From: Brachyspira murdochii DSM 12563 | Lineage (GTDB): Bacteria > Spirochaetota > Brachyspiria > Brachyspirales > Brachyspiraceae | Assembly: GCF_000092845.1 (NCBI RefSeq) | Contig: NC_014150.1 | Span: 2,665,510-2,729,509, forward strand | Length of the DNA: 64,000 nt | Direction of reading: 5' to 3' | Part shown: piece after piece, positions 1-9,677 of the stretch | How positions within the stretch are numbered: the first letter of the stretch is position 1 | Layout: the number at the start of each line of letters is the position of its first letter | The notes under the pieces: model-generated | The model's input: only the letters and a program-made list of their open reading frames with translations | The model's database searches: none | Told to the model about the DNA's origin: nothing | Translations under genes and position numbers: made by a program

Positions 1-2
1 TT

Positions 3-137
3 GTACTTGGTATTATAATAGTATCTTTTTTAAGTTTATGGCCTAATATAACATCTTTAAGTGTGCCTATGCTTGCTTCTACTGTTATTTCTATGTGTGT
101 TGGATTTTTAGTGGCTATTGTTATGGAGAAGATATAA
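3..137 (+). CDS. C-terminal end of an integral membrane protein (partial)
   Basis: The window opens inside a plus-strand reading frame of 44 visible codons that ends with TAA at 135-137. The residues are almost all hydrophobic and form about two membrane segments, ending in a short charged tail (MEKI). This fits the last helices of a transporter or permease. The start lies outside the window, so the family cannot be named. A hairpin with a T-run follows it. Confidence 0.55.
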   Translation, partial: VLGIIIVSFLSLWPNITSLSVPMLASTVISMCVGFLVAIVMEKI

Positions 138-174
138 TATTAATATATACTGATAAGTTATAGAGGCTTAAAAT

Positions 175-213
175 ATTATAATTATTTCATTAAGGAAATA
201 AATTATAATTTTT
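175..213 (+). terminator. Intrinsic terminator after the partial membrane protein
   Basis: Inverted repeat with arms 175-188 and 195-209 (one bulged base), a six-base loop and a following T-run. It lies 38 bases after the stop codon of the truncated gene and before the next gene, which begins at 338. Confidence 0.55.
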
Positions 214-337
214 AAGTCTTTTTATTTATGTATATATTATAATGTATTTGTATTATTGTTGTAATTAATATTCTGCTTTATTAAATTTTATATATTTCAT
301 TTCCGAGAATTTTTATAGTGTATATAAGGATAACTGC

Positions 338-1342
<1,005 letters not shown>

Positions 1343-1359
1343 TTGGAGTGTAAATATTT

Positions 1360-2400
1360 ATGAAGACTTATGCAGCAGTTTTGGCATCTGTTATAACAAT
1401 AGTAGCTATTTTAGGCGGTGTATTTATTACTAAAGTTTCTGCCTTATCTTCTCCTGAAAGGTATTTTCAGAAAGGTAAAAGAAGCTACGAGATAGAAAAT
1501 TATGAAGATGCTATTAATAATTTAAATGAATATTTATCCATAGACAGCAGATCCAGACCTATAACCAATATAGCAGAATCATATTTTATGGTAGCCGATT
1601 CATTGAAGAGATTAAAAAAATATTCTTTGGCAAAAGAGAGACTTACAGACATAATTAACAATCCTAATTTTGCATATTATTCTACAAATGCAGTTCTAGC
1701 CTATGCAGATATTTCAAGATTAGAAAATAGTGCAGATCCTTATATAATGTCAAAATTGCAGGAAAACTTGAAGACAGCAGATAAAGATTTGTCTTCAAAA
1801 ATTAATATTCAGTACGGGTATCAATTGTTTCTTCAAAAAAAATACGGAGAAGCATTGAGCTATTTTTTAAGGGCTGACGGAGAATTAGCGGTTTTAGGAA
1901 GAGCGAGAGTATATTTCAATATGAATGAATATGACAGAGCTTTTGAAACTTATGAGGATTTCCTTAAATATAATAAAACGAGTATATATTATGATGAAGT
2001 TGTAAGAACATATTTGATACAGGTTCCGGCGATGGCACATAAAACTTTTGTAGAGGGCAATTATGTAAAATCGAGAATGTACTATACAAAAATAGCAGAG
2101 TTATTTCCAAGAACAGAGTATGCTGAAGAGGCTTTATTTAGAATAGCACAGTCTTATTATAATGAGAAAAACTATAACAGAGCTATTGATTATTATAATA
2201 GGGTAAGGCTTAATAATGTTTATACTTTAGATGCTGAGGCACTTCTTTATATAGGTTTATCATATTTCAAAGTTGGAAGATATTCTGATTCTTATAAGGC
2301 TTTAGATAATTTTGTATCAGAGTACCCTGCTAATCCTAATGCCTCAAGAGCAAGAGAGTATATGCAGGCTTTACAGGAAACACTTTTAGCTATTAATTAA
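1360..2400 (+). CDS. TPR-repeat envelope protein (BamD/YbgF-like architecture)
   Basis: 346 aa. It has an N-terminal hydrophobic segment (about residues 5-28), which is a signal anchor or uncleaved signal peptide with no clear lipobox. TPR-like helical pairs then fill most of the protein (RYFQKGKRSYEIENYEDAI near the start, RIAQSYYNEKNYNRAIDYYNR near residue 265, LLYIGLSYFKVGRYSDSYKAL near 305). BamD and YbgF/CpoB share this arrangement of a periplasmic TPR rod after an export signal. A GGAG site precedes the ATG, and the gene follows the preceding TPR protein by 17 bases. The exact partner is unknown. Confidence 0.65.
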   Translation: MKTYAAVLASVITIVAILGGVFITKVSALSSPERYFQKGKRSYEIENYEDAINNLNEYLSIDSRSRPITNIAESYFMVADSLKRLKKYSLAKERLTDIINNPNFAYYSTNAVLAYADISRLENSADPYIMSKLQENLKTADKDLSSKINIQYGYQLFLQKKYGEALSYFLRADGELAVLGRARVYFNMNEYDRAFETYEDFLKYNKTSIYYDEVVRTYLIQVPAMAHKTFVEGNYVKSRMYYTKIAELFPRTEYAEEALFRIAQSYYNEKNYNRAIDYYNRVRLNNVYTLDAEALLYIGLSYFKVGRYSDSYKALDNFVSEYPANPNASRAREYMQALQETLLAIN

Positions 2401-2490
2401 TTTTATTTTATATACTTTGTTTTAATTAAAAATAATAAGTAATATTTATTATACTTGTTTATTCACAATAAGTTTATATTTAGATAAAAA

Positions 2491-3243
2491 TTAAGAGTTG
2501 GTAGTTTCTTTAGGCTTTTTTGCCGTTATTTTTTCAAAGAATACTAATACCCAGAATCTCATATAATTAAAATATAGAAATATTCTAAATATATTTTTTT
2601 TAAGATAAAATCTTTCATTTTTATCTTTGTTTAGTATTTCCATACTTGGGGGCTTTATTTTTCCTGCAAAACTATCAAGAGGTCTTTTGAAAGGGATGCA
2701 GAATTTCATGTCTAGGTTTTCTTTATTATTGTTAAACCAATATAAAGATTTTTTGAAATTCATATATATTAAAAATACATCAGGCTCTATTTTTTTAAAT
2801 CCTATAAATGCTTTGTCTAACTCTTTTTTATCTTTTGTATTTTGATAATTTCCCATCATATATATGCCGGGGTATATTTTTTTGATTTTCTCAGATATAG
2901 TAAAGAAATACTTTTCTTCATCGCCAAAGAGAAACATAGACATTTTTTTTCCTTCTATATAGTCTAGGACTTTTGAAAATAAAATAAAATTATTTATATA
3001 ATTTAATTCTTCTTTATGTATAAATTTATATGCTTTAGCTATAGAGGGATGTGCTGCAATTACAAAAGAAGCATTATTAACAATTTCTCTTAACTTTTTA
3101 TTATAATGAACTTTTAGTAATTGATGCACGTCCAAAGATATTATGAGTATATTTTTTCCATATTTAAGGTAATCTAATATTTCTTCAAGAGTTGCCTTGA
3201 AATTATCTATTCTAACACCTAAAATGGACTTATTTTCTATCAT
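2491..3243 (-). CDS. Divergent WecG/TagA/CpsF-family glycosyltransferase-like protein
   Basis: 250 aa, the usual family length (about 240-250). The family transfers an N-acetylmannosamine-type sugar onto undecaprenyl-linked lipid in teichoic acid or surface glycan synthesis. The C-terminal FAGKIKPP stretch (about residue 192) matches the conserved FAGKxKRAP region, and the central fold pattern fits. However, the usual T/P-N motif reads SLDVH (36-40), and the usual catalytic DG region reads AAHPS (63-67), so the catalytic Asp is not visible. The tail has an amphipathic, hydrophobic FRIFLYFNYMRFWVLVFF stretch fitting membrane association. It may be an inactive or repurposed member. Confidence 0.6.
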   Translation of the reverse strand: MIENKSILGVRIDNFKATLEEILDYLKYGKNILIISLDVHQLLKVHYNKKLREIVNNASFVIAAHPSIAKAYKFIHKEELNYINNFILFSKVLDYIEGKKMSMFLFGDEEKYFFTISEKIKKIYPGIYMMGNYQNTKDKKELDKAFIGFKKIEPDVFLIYMNFKKSLYWFNNNKENLDMKFCIPFKRPLDSFAGKIKPPSMEILNKDKNERFYLKKNIFRIFLYFNYMRFWVLVFFEKITAKKPKETTNS

Positions 3244-3276
3244 AATATCTAATCCTCTGTTTATTAATTTTTTAAA

Positions 3277-4257
3277 TTATATAGCAAGTGTTCTGCATAG
3301 TGCTAAGTCTATAGGATCAACTTTAGGCACTTTTTTTACAGCATCTGTTAAAGGAGTATAAGTATATTCTCCTTTCCAAATACCAACAGCCACATTTTTT
3401 TTGCCTTCTAGTAAAGCCTTAACAGCAATATATCCGAATCTTGCAGCCATTAAGCGTTCTCTTGAAGTAGGGGATCCTCCTCTTTGCATGTGACCGAGTA
3501 TAGTAACACGTGTATCAAAACCAGTTTTACCTTCTATTTGTTTAGCTACTTCCATAGCTCCGCCAGACTCATCACCTTCAGCAACAACTATAATAGAAGA
3601 TTTTTTTCCTCTTTTTTTAGCTATTTGCAATTCTTCTACTATTTTATCCATATCAGTAGGAGTCTCAGGTATAAGTATATCCTCAGCTCCTGAAGCTATT
3701 CCTACTTCTAATGCTATGTATCCGGCATGTCTTCCCATAACTTCTACGACAAAGCATCTTCCATGGCTTGTAGCAGTATCTCTTAATTTATCAATAGCGT
3801 CCATTGCTACATTAACAGCCGTATCATAACCTATAGTATAATCAGTACCAAAAATATCATTGTCAATAGTACCCGGTATTGCTACTATAGGAAAATCAGG
3901 GTGATGATTATAAAAATCCAAAGCCCCTTTATAAGTTCCGTCTCCGCCTATTACTATTAAGGCGTCCATACCATGATATCTCATATTATCAGCGGCTTTT
4001 TTCATACCGTCTTCTGTTTGAAATTCAGGTGATCTTGCAGAAAATAATATAGTTCCTCCATGATTAATGATGCCTCCAACACTTCCAGCTGTCATTGGGT
4101 ATACATCATTATACATAAGTCCTTGATAGCCCTCTTTAATTCCCATTACTTCCAAACCATTGGCTATTGCTGTTCTTACAACACTTCTTATAGCAGGATT
4201 CATTCCAGAGGCATCTCCTCCGCTTGTTAATACACCAATTTTTTTTATATCAGACAT
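3277..4257 (-). CDS. pfkA: ATP-dependent 6-phosphofructokinase
   Basis: 326 aa, typical of bacterial PfkA (about 320). It catalyses fructose-6-phosphate + ATP to fructose-1,6-bisphosphate, the committed glycolytic step, in the cytosol. Visible motifs: the N-terminal TSGGDASGMN loop (11-20), GGDG (104-107), GTIDND with the catalytic Asp (129-134) and MGRHAGYIAL (near 170). Gly rather than Asp after GGD, and Gly rather than Lys before TIDND, indicate the ATP form rather than the PPi form. A GGAG site lies 12-13 bases upstream of the ATG. It is divergent from mgtE across a short intergenic region. Confidence 0.95.
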   Translation of the reverse strand: MSDIKKIGVLTSGGDASGMNPAIRSVVRTAIANGLEVMGIKEGYQGLMYNDVYPMTAGSVGGIINHGGTILFSARSPEFQTEDGMKKAADNMRYHGMDALIVIGGDGTYKGALDFYNHHPDFPIVAIPGTIDNDIFGTDYTIGYDTAVNVAMDAIDKLRDTATSHGRCFVVEVMGRHAGYIALEVGIASGAEDILIPETPTDMDKIVEELQIAKKRGKKSSIIVVAEGDESGGAMEVAKQIEGKTGFDTRVTILGHMQRGGSPTSRERLMAARFGYIAVKALLEGKKNVAVGIWKGEYTYTPLTDAVKKVPKVDPIDLALCRTLAI

Positions 4258-4300
4258 ATTACAATAACTCCTTTATTTTTTCATAATATTCAAGTATATA

Positions 4301-4328
4301 TTGGATTTTTTTTATTATATTATATAAT
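4301..4328 (+). promoter_or_regulatory. Predicted sigma70-type promoter of mgtE
   Basis: TTGGAT at 4301-4306 and TATAAT at 4323-4328 with a 16-base spacer, about 57 bases before the mgtE start. The leader is AT-only and too short for an M-box riboswitch. No strong ribosome binding site precedes the mgtE ATG. Confidence 0.45.
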
Positions 4329-4384
4329 GTTATATATTATATAATAATAATAAAAGAATTGATATACAAAATATAAAAAAAATT

Positions 4385-5749
4385 ATGACAGAAAACAAAG
4401 AATATACAGAAATTATTAATATTATAGAAAATCAGAGATGGGATAAACTTAAATATTTGCTTTCTAATATGCATGCTGCTGAAGTAGTGGATATTATACG
4501 TATACTTGATAATGATAAAAATAGAAGTATGGTTTTTAGACTTTTATCAAGAGAAAATGCAGCATATGTATTTTCTGAGCTTGATACAGAAGAACAGGAA
4601 AAAATCATAGTTTCTATGAGTGATAATGAGCTTAAAGAACTTATGCATGATATGAGTCCTGATGACAGAACCTCACTTTTTGAGGAACTTCCAGCAGACA
4701 TTACAAAAAAGATATTTTCTTTAATGGGGGAAAAAGACCTTAATGTTACAAGGCAGTTATTAGGATATCCTGAAGACAGTATAGGACGTATAATGACCCC
4801 TGAATATATTGACGTATTTCCAGAATATACTGTAAAACAGACTTTAGACTATATTAGAAAATACGGCAAAGATTCGGAGACTTTTGAAGTTATATATGTT
4901 GTAGATAAAGAAGAAACATTATTAGGTTATATTTTATTAAAAGATCTGTTATTCGCCTCTCATGATGAGAAAATAGAAGAGCTTATGCATACAGATATTA
5001 TATATTTATCGGTATATTCAGACCAAGAGGAAGCTGTACGCATAGGAAGAAAATATGATTTGCTTTATATACCTGTAGTAGATTCCAAAAATGCTTTGAT
5101 TGGAATAGTTACTATAGATGATATATTTGATATTGCTGAAGAAGAAGATACAGAAGATTTTCACAAATTGGGTGCTATCAGCATTGATGATGATTTTGAC
5201 GGAAATATAAAACAAACCAATCCTTTAATTTTATATAAAAGGCGTATATCTTGGCTTTTTATTTTAGTATTTGTTAATATTATATCTGGTTATGTTATAG
5301 GTATGTTTGAAGAAACAATAAGTCAGTATGTTTCTTTAATATTCTTTTTGCCTCTTTTGATAGACAGTGCAGGAAATGCCGGGGCTCAGTCTTCTACTCT
5401 TATAATAAGAAGTTTATCTGTAGGAGACGTAAAGAAAAGCGATTGGTTTTTTATGCTTTGTAAGGAAATACTTGTTTCTCTTACTCTTGGTATTACTATG
5501 AGTATTGCAGTATCATTAATAGCAGTTTTTAGAGGCGGTTTAATGATAGCATTGGTGGTATCGCTTTCTATGGTTCTGGTTGTAGTGATAGGAAGTTTAA
5601 TAGGTTTGTCCCTTCCTTTTTTATTTGTAAAGCTGAAAAAAGATCCTACTACAAGCAGCGTACCTTTGGTAACTTCTATATGTGATATAAGCGGTACAGC
5701 TATATATTTGCTGCTTGCTACAACTATATTAAGCAGACTTTCTCATTAA
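4385..5749 (+). CDS. mgtE: Magnesium transporter MgtE
   Basis: 454 aa, matching the family (about 450). It is an inner-membrane Mg2+ channel gated by cytosolic Mg2+. The N-terminal superhelical domain covers about residues 1-125 (repeated LSRENAAYVFSELD and MSPDDRTSLFEELP helices). Two CBS domains cover about 130-255 (GRIMTPEYIDV, GYILLKDLL, IPVVDSKNALIGIVTIDD). Five transmembrane helices cover about 275-454. The family pore motifs are visible as PLLIDSAGNAGAQSS and PLVTSICDISG, the latter with the Asp that lines the Mg2+ site. It is monocistronic, and its 3' end is convergent with the DUF362 gene. Confidence 0.93.
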   Translation: MTENKEYTEIINIIENQRWDKLKYLLSNMHAAEVVDIIRILDNDKNRSMVFRLLSRENAAYVFSELDTEEQEKIIVSMSDNELKELMHDMSPDDRTSLFEELPADITKKIFSLMGEKDLNVTRQLLGYPEDSIGRIMTPEYIDVFPEYTVKQTLDYIRKYGKDSETFEVIYVVDKEETLLGYILLKDLLFASHDEKIEELMHTDIIYLSVYSDQEEAVRIGRKYDLLYIPVVDSKNALIGIVTIDDIFDIAEEEDTEDFHKLGAISIDDDFDGNIKQTNPLILYKRRISWLFILVFVNIISGYVIGMFEETISQYVSLIFFLPLLIDSAGNAGAQSSTLIIRSLSVGDVKKSDWFFMLCKEILVSLTLGITMSIAVSLIAVFRGGLMIALVVSLSMVLVVVIGSLIGLSLPFLFVKLKKDPTTSSVPLVTSICDISGTAIYLLLATTILSRLSH

Positions 5750-5900
5750 TAAATTATTTTTTTATAATTATTAGGATTATACTTGTTTAAAACCTATTTA
5801 TAATTATAAATTTAATCTATAAATAGATTTTATAGAATTCTAATTTACAAATATTAAATTAAAAACTTATAAGTATTAAAAGGCTAAAATAAAAATTTAG

Positions 5901-7031
5901 TTAAAACTTTCTTTTTAAAAAGATAGCCTTATGCGGACACAGCTCCTGACAGCAGTAGCATGATATGCAGTGTTTATAATAATATTCTGGCGGAGAGTTT
6001 TTACCTTTTTTATCAAAATTAAGTGCTAATGGTGTTACAGGGCATACTTTAACACATACTCCGCATTTTACGCATTTACTTTTATCTATTACAGGTTTTG
6101 GTATAATAGCAGCAAATAGCCTTTTTATTATAGGGAATTTGCTTAGTTTCATCAAACTTCTGCCTATGCCGACACCTTTATGAGGCTTTTTAAAATCTGT
6201 AACTTTTACGCTTTCTATGCCGTCTCCTAATACTTCTATATCATCTTTATTGCAGAAACCATGCTTAAATCCCATTTTTAAAGTAGGTATAGTATTATAA
6301 TCAAATGATATTATCTGTGAAGCTGTATAATCTAATGCCACTGCATCATCTGATACTATTATAGCATTTATTTTTCTAGGGCTTCCGTTTCTAGGTCCGT
6401 TTCCTTCCATAGCTAAAATAGCGTCCATTATATAAAGTTTAGGACTTATAAGTTTATTCAAATCAAGGAGCATAGTTGAAAAATCTTCAAAATCTGGAAG
6501 TTTTAAATGGTATTCAGCCTTCCTAAAACCGGGTATGCATCCGAATTGATTTTTTACAGCCCCAGTCATAGTCGTAAGTGCATGCGATTTTAATTTGGGC
6601 AGACTTATTATAACATCAGCTTCTTGAATAGGTTTTGCTATTGTAAAGCTTTTTTCCTGCACTCCATCTTCATATGTAACTCCTACAGGTTCTTCAAAAT
6701 CAGCATACTGAACATTTAATCTATTAGCCGCTTCATCTATACCAGCCTTTGATGCCGCACTGCTTCCTCTTCCTATACCGGGAGAATCTCCATAAGAAAT
6801 GTTTTTTGTTTTCTCCTGAAGTATAGATACTACAGCTTCAAATACAATAGGGTGGGTAGTAACTGATCTTTCTGCCGTTTCTGCTGCGAGTAAATTGGGT
6901 TTTAATAATACTTTATCATTTTCTTTAATAAATAAATCTATTGTGCCAAGCAGGTCTAAAGCTCTTTTAATAGCGTTTTTTACCTCTTCTAAATTATAAT
7001 TTTCACATTTTATAACAGCAACTTTGCTCAT
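5901..7031 (-). CDS. DUF362-domain protein with C-terminal 2x[4Fe-4S] ferredoxin domain
   Basis: 376 aa. The DUF362 region spans about residues 1-300 (DKVLLKPNLL, TTHPIVFEAVVSIL, SLPKLKSHALTTMTGAVKNQFG). A bacterial-type double ferredoxin domain follows at the C-terminus, with two CxxCxxCxxxCP motifs (CVKCGVCVKVCP and CISCYCCQELCP). Proteins of this design are cytosolic iron-sulfur proteins common in anaerobes, with no settled reaction. The sequence supports electron transfer or cluster binding but not a substrate. It stands alone, flanked by gaps of 150-200 bases. Confidence 0.85.
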   Translation of the reverse strand: MSKVAVIKCENYNLEEVKNAIKRALDLLGTIDLFIKENDKVLLKPNLLAAETAERSVTTHPIVFEAVVSILQEKTKNISYGDSPGIGRGSSAASKAGIDEAANRLNVQYADFEEPVGVTYEDGVQEKSFTIAKPIQEADVIISLPKLKSHALTTMTGAVKNQFGCIPGFRKAEYHLKLPDFEDFSTMLLDLNKLISPKLYIMDAILAMEGNGPRNGSPRKINAIIVSDDAVALDYTASQIISFDYNTIPTLKMGFKHGFCNKDDIEVLGDGIESVKVTDFKKPHKGVGIGRSLMKLSKFPIIKRLFAAIIPKPVIDKSKCVKCGVCVKVCPVTPLALNFDKKGKNSPPEYYYKHCISCYCCQELCPHKAIFLKRKF

Positions 7032-7234
7032 AATAATTAATCCTAAATTAAAACTATTTTTATATATTATATAGGAATTAAATTAATTGTAAATAATGAC
7101 AAATGAAATTTGTAAAGTAGAGCTATCAGTTTTTTAATGATAAAAATTAACATACTTTTTTATAATACTAATTTTATTTTTTAAACTAAATGAAAAATAT
7201 AATTAATAATATTTCAGAGTATTTAATTGACAAA

Positions 7235-8344
7235 TTATAGTTGTTTATCTATATTTAAATATATCTTTGATTTTTTCAATTCTTTCTGATACTCTTTTGA
7301 TATTTTATTTTGTAATTTTTCATCTTTTACAATATCACAGCATAATAATACTTTTTCGTATAATTTTATATAAAAAGAAGAATGTTTATTTGTAAAAGGC
7401 TCACTTATGAAAGCCCATATTTCTTTTTCCGTCTCATCATCTTTTATATTAAACATTATATCCGCTGCTCTTTCTATTATATATCTGCCTAAATTAATAT
7501 CATAAAAATTATCATCTTGAATATTTTTTATATTGTTCATATATTTTGATATTAATTGCCAAGCATAATCATATTTATTATTATCAATTAAAGATTTAAG
7601 ATAACTATTTAAAGCAGAAACTATCTCCCAATTACTTTCATTTTCTTGAAGAGCCATTTCAAAAAGTTTTTTATTAGTTTCAAGTAAAGATTCTTTATCT
7701 TCTATAAATGACACATAATATTTTAATTTATCTAAATTATTTTTGTCCCATTCTTTTACATTGCTTTTCCATATACAAACAAGTTTTGAAAACAATGTTA
7801 ACTCATTAATATCTATAGTATATGATATTATAGAATCTAAATTTAATTCATCTAATCTTTCATTATAATAATTATAATCATTATAGTAATCAATACCATA
7901 ACCGCAATTACAATCAAAGTTGGCATTTTTTGCTTTATCAAATAAATATTTGTATTTAGAGAGTAATTTATTTATATCACCATTATAGAGTTTGACAAAT
8001 AAAAAACTTATAATTTCTAAAGAAGTACCTATACCTTGATAAGAATTAGATTGTCTGTCTTTTATTTCTTCTTCAAACAAAAAAACAAGCAAATCTTCAA
8101 ATGATTTTTTATTCATTAAATCATTTATATTTTTATGATAAAGCATAGATAAAACTAATTTTAATCTTTCAATATAATTTTTATCTTTTGTATATTCTTC
8201 CTCATTATCTTCTTTATATACAAATGGAGCAATATTTATTTCAAATTGTTCTTTATCATTATTTTCTAAGCAATTTAATAATTCTTCAAAAACATTATAA
8301 TATTCTTTCAAACAATCATTAAACATCTCCTGATACAATAACAT
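7235..8344 (-). CDS. Hypothetical cytosolic alpha-helical protein
   Basis: 369 aa with the ATG at 8344. A GAGG site six bases upstream favours this ATG over an in-frame TTG 12 bases earlier. No signal peptide or membrane segment is visible. The sequence is rich in Asn, Lys, Glu and Tyr with alternating helical stretches, and could be a degenerate helical-repeat protein. One Cys/Gly/Tyr-rich patch (CNCGYGIDYYNDYNYYNE, about residue 148) stands out. Its stop lies 26 bases upstream of no obvious partner, and the clc gene ends 38 bases away on its 5' side, so co-transcription with clc is possible. No family recognised. Confidence 0.6.
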   Translation of the reverse strand: MLLYQEMFNDCLKEYYNVFEELLNCLENNDKEQFEINIAPFVYKEDNEEEYTKDKNYIERLKLVLSMLYHKNINDLMNKKSFEDLLVFLFEEEIKDRQSNSYQGIGTSLEIISFLFVKLYNGDINKLLSKYKYLFDKAKNANFDCNCGYGIDYYNDYNYYNERLDELNLDSIISYTIDINELTLFSKLVCIWKSNVKEWDKNNLDKLKYYVSFIEDKESLLETNKKLFEMALQENESNWEIVSALNSYLKSLIDNNKYDYAWQLISKYMNNIKNIQDDNFYDINLGRYIIERAADIMFNIKDDETEKEIWAFISEPFTNKHSSFYIKLYEKVLLCCDIVKDEKLQNKISKEYQKELKKSKIYLNIDKQL

Positions 8345-8382
8345 AAAATACCTCAAAAAATATATAATCAGTTTTATATTTT

Positions 8383-9633
8383 TTACTTATCTTGGTCGTA
8401 TATTGAAGTTACTCCAAGAACTTTAGCAACCATATATGATATTATAGCAACTATCACCAGAGCCGAGAAATTAGAAATGGAGTTAGATATTTCAAGTATT
8501 AATATACATACCATTATAGGAGTTCTTGTAATACCAGACATAAGAGAAGTTATTCCAAGAAGTATAAACAAATCCCCGTATACTGCATAATCTGGAAAAT
8601 ATTTAATAAGAAATGTATCATATACAGAACCTATAGAAGCCCCAAGTATAAATGTAGGAAAAAATACACCGCCTACAGCACCAGATGTAGCACATACAGA
8701 AGTATAAAAAAGTTTAACAAAGATAAGTATAAAAAGCATAGAAACAGAAAATTTATCTTTAACAATACTTCCTATAAGCAAATCTCCGCTTCCTAAAACA
8801 TAAGGAAAAAACATTATCATAAAACCAGCAAGCAGAAATGCCGGTACAGGACGAATTATATCATTATTAATCTTCTGATACATCTTAGAAAAGAAATTCA
8901 TAAGAAAGTTTAAAATAGAGGCCAGTATTCCGCATATTATACCAAAAGGAAGAAGCGATATATAATGCCTTACTTCAAGTATTTTAGGCAAATTAAAATT
9001 AAGTATAAATCCCTGACCTACTATATGCTCCACAACTAAAATTGAAGCTATAGAAGAAAAAACTATGCATACAAATACTATATGGTTTTTCTGCTCTCCA
9101 AGCTCCTCAAAAGAAAAAGCAATTCCAGTAAAAGGAGCACTAAAAGTAGCCGTCATTCCAGCACAAGCACCTGAAACAAGTAAATACCTCCTATATTTAG
9201 ATAATTTAGAAAAGTATTTATGAAAGAAAAGCCCCACAAGCATACCGACATGCATAGAAGGACCGGCTCTTCCTAACGAAATACCGCTAGCAAAAGATAT
9301 CATACTCCCGAAAAGTTTAAATAAAATTTCAAGAAAAATATTTTTAGGTTCATGAAGCGATATATAGTATTTTATTTGCGGAACTCCGGCACCTCTTATC
9401 TGAGGGTACTTAGTTAATATATAACCTATAAGGCAGCCCATACCTATAAGGAATGCAAAAAGAAGTATAGGATAGTACCATCTTTCAAATATAAAATTTG
9501 AAACATAAAAGACATTAACACTTAGTCTATACAATAATAACCTATAAATAGAAACTATAAAACCTACAACAGCACCTATACATGCTGATAATATAAAAAA
9601 TTTTATATATTTTATTTCAAAATTTATTTTCAT
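8383..9633 (-). CDS. CLC-family chloride channel/transporter lacking the gating glutamate
   Basis: 416 aa, a CLC membrane domain of about 10 or more helices without C-terminal CBS domains. CLC motifs are present: GAGVP (81-85, usually GSGIP), GRAGP (121-125, usually GREGP), GGVFFP (321-326) and a C-terminal Tyr (412). The external gating glutamate (E148 in E. coli ClC-ec1) is Ala123, while the internal Glu pair is kept as FEELGE (176-177). In characterised CLCs, loss of the gating Glu removes proton coupling and leaves a leak-like anion pathway, so this member may be a channel rather than an exchanger. Confidence 0.88.
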   Translation of the reverse strand: MKINFEIKYIKFFILSACIGAVVGFIVSIYRLLLYRLSVNVFYVSNFIFERWYYPILLFAFLIGMGCLIGYILTKYPQIRGAGVPQIKYYISLHEPKNIFLEILFKLFGSMISFASGISLGRAGPSMHVGMLVGLFFHKYFSKLSKYRRYLLVSGACAGMTATFSAPFTGIAFSFEELGEQKNHIVFVCIVFSSIASILVVEHIVGQGFILNFNLPKILEVRHYISLLPFGIICGILASILNFLMNFFSKMYQKINNDIIRPVPAFLLAGFMIMFFPYVLGSGDLLIGSIVKDKFSVSMLFILIFVKLFYTSVCATSGAVGGVFFPTFILGASIGSVYDTFLIKYFPDYAVYGDLFILLGITSLMSGITRTPIMVCILILEISNSISNFSALVIVAIISYMVAKVLGVTSIYDQDK

Positions 9634-9677
9634 TATTCTAATCGTTGTTTTTATTTACATATGTTTATTTTTAATAA

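Noticed and set aside
4258-4384. M-box riboswitch ahead of mgtE
   Set aside because: Only about 57 bases of AT-rich leader follow the promoter. This is too short and has none of the conserved M-box elements.
5750-5900. Terminators between mgtE and the DUF362 gene
   Set aside because: Several small AT-only inverted repeats exist, but none has a stable stem with a clear T-run.
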